NCBI GenBank assembly: GCA_963931805.1
Contig: OZ007498.1
Location: 66,146,795-66,210,794 of the forward strand
Reading direction: 5' to 3'
DNA from: Microdon myrmicae
Lineage: Eukaryota > Arthropoda > Insecta > Diptera > Syrphidae
DNA length: 64,000 bases
Shown: piece after piece, positions 22,560-33,569 of the stretch
How positions within the stretch are numbered: the stretch's first letter is position 1
Layout: every line of letters starts with the position of its first letter
Position numbers and translations under genes: made by a program
The notes under the pieces: generated by a model
Databases searched by the model: none
Seen by the model: the letters and a program-made list of their open reading frames with translations, nothing else
Told to the model about the DNA's origin: nothing

Positions 22560-23335
22560 AACAAGACAGGGACAAATGGGTACTTCGTCTTGTCTCTGGC
22601 TTCTAGTCATCTTGCGATAACTAGAATCACCTACATCCGTGGGGATGTTGGGGTCGGTCTATAGGCTAGTGCCTACAGGATTAGTTCAAATGGTTTCTAA
22701 CTACTTGGATGGAGGGATGGTGAGAAGGAAATCATACAAGACCGGTAGGTTTTCGGTGCGGTAGTAAACGCAGATTACGTCTTCGGCGCCTGATAATCTG
22801 CGCTGTGGCCGGTGTGTGTGTATTTGTTTGCATTGTGCGTGCGTGTGTGTAGTGTGCTAGCAGTAGACTCTATGGGATGGGTCCAGGAATCTTCTATTAA
22901 AGAGAGGAATGTTTTTGGGAAGAGTACTTTCTTCAGTTTCGTACTGAAGAAGAAATCGGGGTAGCAGGATCCGAAGAGATCGAAGGGTCGAGAACGCAAG
23001 ACTCCCGTACAAGTTGGTTCTCGCTATTCTGGATGGTTTCGAGGTACTTGTATGCTAATTGTGGCAAGTACTCGTCAATGGGGATAATGGAGGCACCTTT
23101 GTATAGGCGGGAGTTGGGGTAAGGGCGACCGTCAGGCCCTCTAGAGTGGTTGGTGCATCTTCTGAGGAGTTTCCTTTCGAAAACTCGAAGTCTCTATTTG
23201 GGCCGAAGATATGCAGGATCAAATGGGAAAGGCGTACGATATTCCAGATCGGATTACCTGCTTATAGCAGACACGTTTAACTTTGGTGTCATGGGGCCTA
23301 GAATGCAGCCCTGTGGTACGCCTGCCGCGGCGCAC
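22560..23335 (-). mobile_element. Jockey family 2, copy 3a (3' end, internally deleted)
   Basis: Matches the 3' UTR and C-terminal coding part of copy 1 (about 7095-7893), then jumps to a piece equivalent to about 8320-8365. Heavily mutated. Minus strand. Confidence 0.75.
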
Positions 23336-23430
23336 ACAAAAGGGGATTTTGGAGCACCCTTAAATGTCAGAGAACTGTGCGAGCGGAAGGAGAGGAAGTG
23401 GTTAAGAATAGGAGGTATAGATGACCTGTA
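23336..23430. repeat. Shared 95-bp block, copy 1
   Basis: Begins ACACAAAAGGGGATTTTGG and recurs at 25505-25600, in both cases directly after a Jockey family 2 fragment. Origin unknown. Confidence 0.7.
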
Positions 23431-24750
23431 GCGTTCTACGAACGCACAATTCTGCGCAGGTAAGGTTCCTACCTTCAAAGAACTTACTTACCTGAGAGCG
23501 TTGCACGCGCCTACAGACGCGTGCCCCAAAGTCCCACCATAGGGCCTGCAACTCGCAGCCAACGTTGAGACCGACACCAAAAAGCAGGGAACTGAACGTC
23601 CCCAAAGCTTTTTAGGTCAAGCTCAACAATTTGCGGTTCATCATGCCTGAAACAAAGGTATAAACATCCATGCGTTCTATTCCTAAAAAAAACAATTCCC
23701 AAAATGCCATACATGCTGCCTGCGCCCAGGAACATCTCATCGAACCGGCAATTCCGAAATTCGATACAAAAGAATTGCTATCATCAAAGAATGAGCCGAT
23801 CAACGGATGCACGTGCGGGTAATCTAACGCAAGGACCACACCCAAATCCGTTGAACAACAGAAGGCAGCCACGACCTATCGCAATCGAATATATCTCAAC
23901 GAGATTTCCGATAATTTATGAGGAGTTAAGCCAACAAAGGCAATACTCCGGTCCCACGGCCACGCTAGAATTTCCACCATTATAAAGATCTAATGGGTTT
24001 CGATTCCGGGTACCAAGTTCAAATAAGACCCACGGACTGCACGTCAAAACAATCGCCGAATATCTCTGGTCTGGGCGCCAGATGTTCTGTGCAAACAGAA
24101 GGCCGTGGAAATGAAATTCTATCACCAATGATAATGATGTATGCAAGGAATGACTTTCTCCTTTCAGGAAAATAGGAAATTACCCCTGGGATGAAATAGC
24201 ATGCTGCTAACAGAGATTTCCGGAATTCTGTTAGCAGATCGAATAGAAAAAATTTTCCGTACAGATACGGATACCGGTTTGGAATCTGGATATCTGTGTG
24301 GGCAGACAGACAGTCTGATTTTGATCGTCACCGGGACGAGAGGGATAGTTCGAATATCCGTCCAGAGAGGAGAACGGTAGAGAACTCCATCGAGGAGGTC
24401 GACGGGAAGCTGCGAGGACGTGAGGATCAAGAATTCTGCCGAACTGCCACCGACGGCAACATAAAAATTAAGTGTTCAGTTTTTCTTCAATTCGCGAGTT
24501 AATTTTATTTAATCGGACGCGGCACAGGAAAAGGAACGAACGGTCGAGCGTGTGTTATCGGATTACGTGTGCGTCGAGTCTCGCAAAGACTAAAGTAATG
24601 TTTAAATTCGATATAAACACGAAACAATAAAGATTACAATTCAAAGTTTCAAAGGAACGTTTTCACGGTGTTTCATTTGTGTGCCGAAATTCTTTGGTGT
24701 TAGGTATTGGACGGTGTTCGGCGGAACACTTGCGACCGAATGGAAAACAT
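23431..24750 (+). mobile_element. LTR-like element, second copy of the 12.4-kb type
   Basis: Aligns by eye with 12470-13340 (GTAGCGTTCTACGAA..., CAAAGTCCCACCATAGGGCC, the CTGCTAACAGA stem at 24204-24214/24227-24237). The first about 55 bases of the LTR are missing. The right end has AATAAAG near 24628 and CACGGTGTTTCATTTGTG, the same R-U5-like signature. No coding content. Confidence 0.55.
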
Positions 24751-25504
24751 CACCCAAAGACCCACAGATATTTCATCTTGTCCTGTGGACTAATCGTAGT
24801 ACTTCGTATTTGTATTCGAATATTCTGTGAATATCAAAAAATAGGTCGGGAGTGCTTACTACTCAGAATTATAGCTACTGCTTTAGATGGATTAAGTCGA
24901 ATTTTCCATCGACTGTAATACTGAAAGACTTAATGACCTTGCCCGGAAAAAACAAATCATTATGGAAAATTTAACAAGCCTCAGGACTTGCTAAATAAGG
25001 CCAAGACCAGTTCCCGGTTGTAGTGCCGATGATGATGTAATACTGAAACAGTTCGTCCAAGTGACGGTTGAGTCGATTTGTGGCAAGTTTAGGGCTTTTG
25101 GATGACGAGTACACTAGGACGTCATCCGCGTAGCATATCTAGTTTATTCTCCCGTCCATGGGGCGAGGAATATCTGAGGTGTAGATATTAAATAGGATGG
25201 CGCCTGTGGTGGCGTTGAAAGTTCGGGATAGTTTTCCATTCACTCTAACTGAAAAAATTCTGTTTCGAACGAACTGGTAGATGATACTACACAGCGCCAT
25301 ACTAAGACCAGCGTTCAATAATTTAAAGACGAGACCTTCGATCCACGTCGTGTCAAAAGCCTTTTCAATGTCACCGCAATGGTGGGTTCCTTATTAAAGA
25401 GGCGCGCGCAGACGTGGTTTTGAAATACGTTGAGAGCCATAGTGGCGATGTGCGCTCTTCTAAATCCAATTTGGAAATCAGTTTCTCTTTTTACACTAAC
25501 GCGC
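24751..25504 (-). mobile_element. Jockey family 2, copy 3b (RT fragment)
   Basis: Equivalent to about 8010-8635 of copy 1, including the YADD region, with several deletions. It overlaps in content with copy 3a, so it is a separate insertion or duplication. Interrupted by a 109-bp insertion at 24927-25035. Confidence 0.7.
24914..25048 (+). mobile_element. 109-bp LINE 3'-end insertion with 13-bp TSD
   Basis: TGTAATACTGAAA at 24914-24926 is repeated at 25036-25048. Between them, 24927-25035 matches the 3' end seen at 57227-57373 and 28100-28167: CTTGCCCGGAAAAAACAAAT, then CCCGGTTGTAGTGCCGATGATGATG. It ends in (GAT)n instead of poly(A). Extremely 5'-truncated LINE or a SINE-like derivative. Confidence 0.85.
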
Positions 25505-25600
25505 GCACAAAAGGGGATTTTGGAGCCTTAAATATCAGAGCACAGTGCGGGCGGAAGGGGAGGAAGTGGTTAAGGAAAGGAGGTATTGATGTATATTGGT
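25505..25600. repeat. Shared 95-bp block, copy 2
   Basis: Second copy of the block at 23336-23430; see there. Confidence 0.7.
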
Positions 25601-25917
25601 CTTGATTGTCCGCACATTACAACGACGAGCAAACACATGATCAGGTAGAGCATTCCACATACGTGGTTGGGTTAAATTCTATGTTTATTTGTACGCCTGA
25701 AGTTGACTTTCAACGTGAATTGACCCGCATTCTCAGATTGACGGGTATCGCGGGAAAATGCTTGAAGAGGCGGAACATATTCAGAAAGTTCAGTTGAACA
25801 ACGACGTACAGAAAAGAGATAGCCATTATATGTTGCACTTATGTTCTAACGACGGAATTGATGGACCTACGGCTGGGTGCCTGTTATATAATTAATTTTA
25901 CTATTATTACTATTTAT
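25601..25917. other. No gene recognised
   Basis: Low-information sequence between LINE remnants; nothing supported. Confidence 0.4.
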
Positions 25918-26640
25918 TGGCCTGTAGGAACCCGGAAGTTCATGACCTCACTGACTCGACTCCGCCATCGTTCCCTGTCCTGTGCGCTCTCCTTTCACAC
26001 TTGACTAAACCTAACATTGTCCTCCCATCTCCGTCGCGGCTTGCCTGCCGGTCTCTTTCTCGTTGGTCTACCGTCAAGAATTCTACGTACGAGCCTATCG
26101 TTGCCCATTTGCGCCACATGTCCGCCCCATCTTAATCTTCGCGACTTGATTACTCTCACTATTGTAGGTTCGCGGCACAGCTCCTCCAGTTCGTGCTTGT
26201 GGAGTTATCTCCATTGTCCTGCCTCCTCGTCATATTTACCTCCAAAGATACGCCTTAAAACTTTATTGTGGAATACGCGGAATTTGGTTTCTTCCCGTTT
26301 TGTGAGAGCCCATGTATCGCATCCGTATAGAACAATCGGCATGATTATGGTTCTATAGACACGGAGCTTTATGTTACGTGATCGCAGTTTGGGTTTCAGC
26401 AGTTTACTGATTGCGTGCCAACTAGCGTTGCAGGAGTGTAGTATTTTGTTAATTTCCTTTGACATTTCGTTACAGGCCGTCAGTATCGTTCCCAAATATT
26501 TAAATTCTTTAACTTGTTTAAATATCTCGCCTCTGATGTTTATATGTGTTCCTTGCGCTCACCGTAATCAGGTATTTTGTTTTGTCTTCATTTATTTCCT
26601 GCCACTTGCACGATGATTTCACAATTTTTACTTACAGTTT
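25918..26640 (-). pseudogene. RTE-like LINE 3' part: RT C-terminus
   Basis: On the minus strand 26495-26205 encodes SRNIKLRVYRTIIMPIVLYGCDTWAL and KVLRRIFGGKYDEE, the C-terminal region of endonuclease-RT proteins of RTE-like LINEs. Beyond a stop, the frame continues RRLRWGGHVAQMGNDRLVRR and RRWEDNV to about 25970. The 3' end is TATTGGCCTGTAGGAACCC and an ATT-rich tail near 25900. 5' truncated. Confidence 0.75.
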
Positions 26641-28167
26641 CTAGATTATCGCCCAGAATTCAAATAAAGCCCCCGGAGCTGATGGCATACCAGCTGAGCT
26701 GATCAAACAAGGAGGGACAGCGTTACATCACGCAATTCATGAGATCGTGGTGCACGTTTGCGAGCAAGAGGAGATGTCGGAAATTGGCGTCGTGGTGTAA
26801 TTTTCCCCATACATAAGATGGGAGATATCACACTGCGCAGCAACTATAGGGGTACTGTCTATAAGATACTCTCCTCTATCCTACAAGACCGATAGCCACA
26901 TACACTAAAGACATCATTGGTCAATATCAGTGTGGCTTTATCCCAGGCAACTCAGCGATTGATCAGATATTCACACTTAGGCAGGCAATGGAAAAATGTC
27001 AGGAATTTAAGATTCCATTATATCATCTACTTATAGACTTTAAGGCCGCCTACGATAGCATAGCCAGGGTAGAACTAAATAATGCAATGAATTCCAAACA
27101 AATTGATACGACTTTGTAGGTTGACCATTATTATTTTTATTTATTATTATTTTTTTTATTTATTGGCCTGTAGGAACCCGGAAGTTCATGACCTCACTGA
27201 CTCGACTCCGCCATGTAGGTTGACCATGACCAACGTAACTAGTTAAGTCAAAATAGCGGGATTGTTGTCCAAACCGATAAACAATTTTAATCGACTCCGA
27301 CAAGTGGACGGTCTGGCCTGCCTCCTCTTCAACCTGGCGTTGGAGAAAGAAATCCGTGACTATTGTCACCAAGTCCAGCCAGATACTTGCATACGCAGAT
27401 GGCATCGACGTCATCGGTAGAGCCGATTCGGATATACAGGACTCCTTCACCCAGATCTAGCTGGCGGTACAAAAACTGGGACTACACATTAATGAGGCGA
27501 AAACAAAGCACATGGTGGCAATTTCTGCGAAGAGAAGATCTAACGCTTGTCAAACTTTCAGGGTAGTGGAGCACGAATTTGAAGTAGTGCAATCCTTTAA
27601 CTACCTTGGGTCAATAGTATCAGCCGATAACAATATGGAAGAAGAAATACGCGAATGGCTGGTTAACAATCCAACAAAGCCGACTATGGTATATCAAGGC
27701 TCTTTAAATCCCGAAATTTATCCCGAACATCCAAGCTACTACTGTCTTAAGTCTTACCAATACTCATGTATAGATCCGAGACCCGGGTGCTCAATAAAGG
27801 TACTCTGAACACTTAGCCGCGTTCGAGAGGAAGGTCTTAAGGAGAATTGTTGGCTCCATATGTGGGGGAGGACGATTCCGGAAACGCTACAACTATGAGT
27901 TGTACGCGATCTACCTTGAAGATAATGTTATAAGGAAAATCAAATTCGGCAGACTCCGGTGGGCGGGACACCTACTCAAATGAGCGAAGAGGAACCTGCC
28001 CGGAAAGACCTTTGTGGCAGGATGTATGGAAGGCGACAGCGCGACAGAACTTGTCTGCGATGGAGGGGTGGTGTAGACCAAACTGGATGACATCGGATCA
28101 AAATCGGGACCGGCGGAGAGATTTGTTAAATAAGGGCAAGCCCGAATCCCGGTTGTAGTGCCGACGA
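26641..28167 (+). pseudogene. Degenerate RTE-like LINE, reverse transcriptase
   Basis: Translated pieces in all three plus frames: KAPGADGIPAELIKQGG (26665), LRSNYRGT, GFIPGNSAIDQIFTLRQ-like sequence, the region around 27000-27060 (LIDFKAAYDS), a YADG-type catalytic region (27390-27410), then SGARI and LPILMY and a C-terminal NLPGKTFVAGC-like part. Many stops and frameshifts. The 3' end GGTTGTAGTGCCGACGATGG matches the tails at 25020 and 57350. It is interrupted by the 85-bp insertion at 27129-27213. Confidence 0.7.
27115..27227 (-). mobile_element. 85-bp LINE tail insertion with 14-bp TSD
   Basis: TGTAGGTTGACCAT occurs at 27115-27128 and 27214-27227. Between them are an ATT-rich tail and GGCCTGTAGGAACCC...CGACTCCGCCA, the last about 50 bases of the LINE at 25918 in the same (minus) orientation. 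Confidence 0.85.
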
Positions 28168-28530
28168 TGGATTAATTATTTAAAACAAATAAGAGCCGTT
28201 AAATCGATTTTGAATTAATATAGCACTTTATTAGTCCGTTAATAAGAACCGTTACTTATACCGTACACTTAACGATTTCTTTACTTATCGCTTCCGTACT
28301 TATCGCGTCTTTTACTTTTTACTTATCGCTTGCTTCACTTTCTTACTTATTACTTCTTACTTTCTGTGTGCGCGTATTTATACCGTTTCGGCGTTTCGTT
28401 TCCGCCCGTTCCATTGCCTTGAATGTTCTACTGTTCCTAGTCTCCAGTTTTCCCGTACTTTATAGAATATTCCAGTACTTTGTTTCGGACTTTCTAGAAT
28501 ATTCTAGTATTGATTGTCATATGCGTCACA
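28168..28530 (-). mobile_element. Gypsy family 3' LTR of the deleted copy
   Basis: Reverse complement of the 409-bp LTR type, ending (minus-strand start) TGTGACGCATATGAC at 28530. The last about 20 bases of U5 are missing at the left, where LINE sequence abuts. TATA and U3 motifs present. The purine tract GGCGGAGGGTAG follows internally at 28531. Confidence 0.85.
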
Positions 28531-31375
28531 CTACCCTCCGCCTAGATTAGTTCGTCCCGAACTAAGTTCACTGGTCTCCTGTGTTAACAAAAGTCGCCAG
28601 TCGGTCACGATGTACCACTTTCATCTTGGCGTTCGGTCTTCGCTGAATCCTATAGACAACGTCGTTGATTCTTGTGAGAATCTTATACGGTCCTTCCCAA
28701 TGTTGCTGCAACTTCGGAGACCTTCCTTTTTGCCGATGAGGGTTATAAAGCCACAGTTATCGCCTGCATTAAATCCGGATGCGTTGGCTGGAAAGTCGTA
28801 CCTTGTTTTCATCCTGTCACTTGATACCTTGATTTGCTTTCGAACCAAATGATGAATTCGTCGAGACGATTTCTCCATTCGGCTACGTAGTCTTCGGTCT
28901 TGTCTATGGCGTCTGGAGGTATTCCGAATCGCAGATCGGCTGGTAATCGTATCTCTCGTCCAAATATCATTTTTGCTGGAGAATGGCCTGTCGTATCGTG
29001 ATTAGTCGATCTATAGCTCATAAGCAAGGTTTGTACATATTTGTCCCAATCTCGTTGGTGATCACTAACGACCTTCGATAAATGCTCTTTCATTGTTCGG
29101 TTGAACCTATCGACCATTCCGTCTGACTGCGGATGTAAGGGTGTGGTCCTGGTTTTCCTTACGCCCAGTGCCGCACAGATGCCTTGAAATATCTGTGGTT
29201 CGAAGTTTCGGCCTTGATCGGAATGCAGCTCACAGGGAACTCCATATCTGCTGATCCAATTATTGATAAGCTGCTCAATGATGGTTGTTGCTTCTTGGTT
29301 TGAAATTGGAAGGACTTCCACCCACTTGCTGAAGTAATCCATGATGACCAACATGTATTTGTTGTTGTCGTTGGTTTTTGGAAATGGTGCTGATATAATA
29401 ATCGCAATTCGCTCGAAAGGGGCACCCACGTTGTATTGCTTCATAGCGCTCCTTGGTTTTGCAGTTGGTCCTTTGGTCGCAGTGCAAGTTGTGCACTTCC
29501 TACACCAAGACTCGACGTCATCTCTCATGTGAAGCCAGTAGAATCGAGATCGTAATTTTGAAAGTGTCTTGTTAACTCCCGGATGTCCACCGGAGGCCCC
29601 GTCGTACATTTCTGTTAGTACATCCTTCACTTTTGATGGTGCAACTAGCATCTGCATTCGATAGGATTTTCCGTCCGCGGCTTCCCATTTACGGTTTAGA
29701 ATTCCATCTTCCACCAGCAAGGAATTCCATTGTGCCCAATATGCCTTAAATGTTCCACTCTTATCGGAAATATTGTTCCAAGCTGGCCGCTCGTTCTTTT
29801 CTTTGTGTTCCAGGATTAGCAACATATCTTCATCCTGAAGTTGAGCTGCGCGTATAGCATCATTCGTCCACCCATCTAGTATTTCTACTTGTACATTTCG
29901 CAGGTCGTACGCCTCTTCTTTCTCTTCCGCTTTATGACAATGTTTAAAATCTGGCTTACATCGTCTTCTTGATAGAGCATCAGCGTTATTATGCACCTTC
30001 TCTTGCTGAATTGAGCTTATCATTGATACGGGTGCACATTCTGCGGTTAACTCTCCTTTTCTTATTGCTACCGGCACTTCGGACGCATTTAGTACTCTGA
30101 CAGGTACAATGTGTTTCTTCACCTCAGGTTGTTCCGTTGATAGTCTCATTTTATGACAAGCGCATGAACAATAATTCTCACTCGATGTTTCATTCATTCG
30201 TCGACGTTTCCTACAGTCAACAGAGATGTGGCCGACTCCGCCGCATGTCCAGTATTTCATAACAGGTCTCGGGGTTCTCCGTTGTACATGCCCTATTCTT
30301 TGGCAGGAACATTCCTGGACGGACGTTTCTCGGACTCTATATGTACTCCTGGTAGCCAGTTTAGCAGATTCATATGCCAATGCGAACGCCAGTATTTCAT
30401 TAGTCGGCTTCTTTCCCGCTAAACGAACGGTTTGTTGCAAGTCCCGATCTTGGAGTGCGTTTATAAATGCATCCATTGCTACCTCGTTCAGAAATTCCTT
30501 AGTCATATTTGAATACGACAAGTTTGCCAATCGCTCAATGTCTGCCTGCAACTGTTGAAGATTTTCTCCAGGTTTCTGCATTCTGCTCCGTAGTTACATG
30601 CGGTAGACCTGCTGCATGTGGTTATCTCCATACCTAGCTTCAAGGCCGTCTCTTACCGCTTGGAAATCTGTTTGCTTCTCTGCTGGTGTGGTTTGTAGCA
30701 ATTCTGCAGCCGCCCCGCGGAGTGACAAGATTAGTGATGTTGACTTTTGCTCATCCGACCACTTATTATAATTGGCCGTGGCGTCAAACTGACTTATAAA
30801 TACGGAGAAAGGTCCCGTTCCATCGAAGGTTGGCGGTTGCATCCTTGTATCTTTGTAGTCATGTTGATTGCCTGGCGATGTCTTATTTCTCTCAACACAC
30901 TCAAGTCTCTTTTCAATTCGTGTTATTTCATCGGTGGCTTTCTTAAATTCAGCTTCGTTTTTTAGATCCAGATTTTCTACTTCGCTTCGAATTTTTGACT
31001 GAATTTCTTCCTTAAAGTGTTGAAAATTACATTTCATCCACTGCGTTTGGGCATCCAATTTTGCATTCAGATCTGCAGCTTGTGCGTTGAATTTTGAATT
31101 TTGGGCATCCAACTTTGCATTAACATCTATAGCTTGTGCGTCCAATTTTATCATCATCATCCTGAGCATCTCCGAAATGTCCACCGTGGCGAACTCTTAT
31201 CCGTTACATTGGCACCATCTTGACTCGGTGTTTCTTCTCCATCCGGACAGTCTGGCCCAATCGCAAAAACACATGTGTCAACATCAATACTCTCTTCCTC
31301 CATTGCTGCTTGTAAACGCTGTCGAAGAATTTGCTTCAGTCCTCTGCTATCCAGATTCCGGTCCTCAAGTTCCTT
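28531..31375 (-). pseudogene. Gypsy gag-pol remnant with internal deletions
   Basis: 31372-30594 encodes gag from within the N-terminal SAP region (most of it lost) through the KLDAQ coiled coil to MQPPTFDGTGPFS. 30581-28809 continues with the gag C-terminus including the zinc knuckle (CGGVGHISVDC, first Cys changed context). It then jumps within STEQPEV to KKHIVPVRV of the protease-RT spacer, and from AECAPVSMISSIQ to KVHNNADALSRR at the end of RNase H, then integrase (HSDQGRNFE, HPQSDGMVDRFNR). Protease and all RT catalytic motifs are deleted. About 90% similar by eye to the intact copy at 33-39 kb. Confidence 0.85.
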
Positions 31376-31603
31376 TGCGTCTTTTACTTTTTACTTATCG
31401 CTTGTTTCACTTTCTTACTTATTACTCCTTACTTTCTGGGTGCGACGTATTTATACCGTTTCGGCGTTCCGTTTCCGTCCGTTCCATTGTCTTGAATGTT
31501 CTACTGTTCCTAGTCTCCAGTTTTCCAGTACTTTATATAATATTCTAGTACTTTGTTTCGGATTTTCTCGAATATTCTAGTACTGATTCGCATATGCGTG
31601 ACA
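31376..31603 (-). mobile_element. Truncated 5' LTR of the deleted Gypsy copy
   Basis: U3 and TATA region only, starting (minus) TGTCACGCATATGC at 31603. R-U5, the primer site and the gag start are deleted; the LTR joins gag directly at 31375. Confidence 0.8.
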
Positions 31604-31774
31604 GTATGTATAATTGGATTTTGACTTAAAATAAATGCAGACGTAAAAAAAAGCTTTCAAATTGATTCGGCAGTTTAAGAGGTACCGGCCAAAATATATG
31701 AGAATCGTCGATTTCTTGGGCTAAAATAAAAACCGAAAATTCATTCCGGTCCCATGTAAAAATAAAAAACATAA
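31604..31774. other. Spacer between Gypsy remnants
   Basis: AT-rich, no feature. Confidence 0.4.
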
Positions 31775-32187
31775 TGTAGCGAGCTTAGGGTTCGCTGGAT
31801 TAATTATTTTAAAATAAATAAGAGCCGTTAAATCGATTTTGAATTAATGTGACATTTTATTAGTCCGTTAATAACAACCGTTACTTTTTACCGTACACTT
31901 AAGGTTTTCTTTACTTATCGCTTCCGTAATTATCGCGTAATTTACTGCTTACTTATTACTTATTACTACCACACTTATCACTTGCTTCACGTTCTACTTC
32001 TTACTCATCTCCACGATCTGTGTGCGACGTATTTATACCGTTCCCTCATTCTGACTCGGCGTTTCGTTTCCGTCCGTTCCATAATCTCGACTTTTCTATT
32101 CCAGTTTTCCAGTACTTTCTAAAATAATCTAGTACTTTGTTTCGGACTTTCTCGAAGATTCCAGTACTGATTGTCATCTGCGTCACT
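31775..32187 (-). mobile_element. Solo Gypsy LTR with 4-bp TSD
   Basis: 413 bp in minus orientation from TGTAGCGAGCTTAGGG (31775, the U5 end in reverse) to GCGTCACT (32187). The flanking tetranucleotide ATAA at 31771-31774 and 32188-32191 is the TSD. More diverged from 33096 than the two LTRs there are from each other. Confidence 0.9.
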
Positions 32188-32610
32188 ATAAGTTATGTTC
32201 AGTTCGTTGGGGTTTATTTAGAGATTGTCTTTTTACCAAGAAAACAAAATATTGATGAAGAAAATCCATGCATAAATATCGAAACTATGAGTAATTGAGT
32301 GAAGGTACTGGAATTGAAGAATTTCTTTCACCGAAATCAGTCCATAATGAAGTTATTTAATACGATTTTTGAGTTTAGAATATTTAAACATTTAAGCAAA
32401 ACACAAAGGCATTGAATTTAAATTTTGGTTGTAAATGAATGTTATTAATTATATATTTTCAATGTTTGGGAGTAGAGTTGAAAGGTTCTTTAAATGACTT
32501 TTTAGCCTTTTTGCCAAGTAGTGAAGGAATATGTAAATAACATGTTTACTGTTAAGTATTACAATCATGTCATTGTTATTACTCACTTTTATGCTAATTT
32601 TGTTTATTAC
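32188..32610. other. No gene; AT-rich spacer
   Basis: AT-rich non-coding sequence; nothing recognised. Confidence 0.5.
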
Positions 32611-33070
32611 TGTTGCGGATTGGCAGTTGGATGTTGGATGCTGGGATGTACTGGAGAAATCTAGTACATTCGCAGTATATCAGTTGCGCGGCAGCTGACA
32701 CGGACCAGCTGGCCGATTGTCACCAACGTCCCTTTTTTAAATTGGCGGTTATTCGGCGTCATTACTCAATCTCAGTCTGCAACCAACCTTCTCCGCGCTC
32801 ACACTGTCAGGGCAAACATCACAGGTACCAGTTAACCGCAACAAACCAAAGTGTATAGGAATTAAATAATAAGAGAGATAAAACTTAATCTCCCGCAATA
32901 AAGACTTCAGACTTTGCTTGTGCTTCCTCCTCGCTGTCTCCACCGACTTCCTCCCATTATTGCGCTCTCGGCTATCTTCTTGGATACAGCTCACCGTTCC
33001 TGGACTCCTTAAACGTGGAACGCTTTCCTCCTGGATGCAACCTCATCATCGCTCGTCTCTCTTATCAACA
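32611..33070 (+). mobile_element. Solo BEL-family LTR with 5-bp TSD
   Basis: Starts TGTTGCGGATTGGCA, as do the LTRs of the BEL element at 40660-45514 (in reverse), and shares GGAGAAATCTAGTACATTCG. Ends ATCAACA at 33070. ATTAC at 32606-32610 and 33071-33075 is the TSD; 5 bp is usual for BEL/Pao. The 3' half is diverged. Confidence 0.85.
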
Positions 33071-33095
33071 ATTACACATTATTTTTCTTTATTAT

Positions 33096-33504
33096 TGTGA
33101 CGCATATGACAATCAGTACTGGAATCTTCGAGAAAGTCCGAAACAATGTACTAGATTATTTTAGGAAGTACTGGAAAACTGGAATAGAACATTCAAGACT
33201 ATGGAACGGACGGAAACGACACACCAAATCAGAATGAGGAAAAACGGTATAAATACGTCGCACGCAGAGCGGAAGTTAAGTTAGAGATAAGTAAGACAGT
33301 GAAGCAAGCGATACGTCTCGAGTGAGAAGTAAGAAGTAAAATACGCGATAATCAGAAAGTGTTTACAAAGAAATCGTTATGTGTACGGTAAAAAGTAACG
33401 GTTGTTATTAACGGACTAATAAAGTGTTACAGTAATTCAAAATCGATTTAACGGCTCTTATTTATTTTAAAATAATTAATCCAGCGAACCCTAAGCTCGC
33501 TACA
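33096..33504 (+). repeat. Gypsy 5' LTR
   Basis: 409 bp, TGTGACGCATATG to GCTCGCTACA. TATAAATA at 33249-33256 and AATAAA at 33418-33423 mark a likely U3 promoter and poly(A) signal. Confidence 0.95.
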
Positions 33505-33506
33505 AT

Positions 33507-33525
33507 TGGTGTCAGAAGTGGGATT
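33507..33525 (+). promoter_or_regulatory. Primer binding site, tRNA-Leu-like
   Basis: TGGTGTCAGAAGTGGGATT begins two bases after the LTR and is complementary to a tRNA 3' end of the form AATCCCACTTCTGACACCA, which fits animal tRNA-Leu. Complementarity is seen; the tRNA identity is from memory of the family. Confidence 0.75.
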
Positions 33526-33569
33526 AATTATTGTTTAAGTGAATAAGTGTGTGAAAGTGTGTTGTGGCG

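Noticed and set aside
33507..33525. tRNA gene candidate from the tRNA-like string
   Set aside because: Only 19 bases complementary to a tRNA 3' end, in the expected primer-site position next to an LTR; no cloverleaf.
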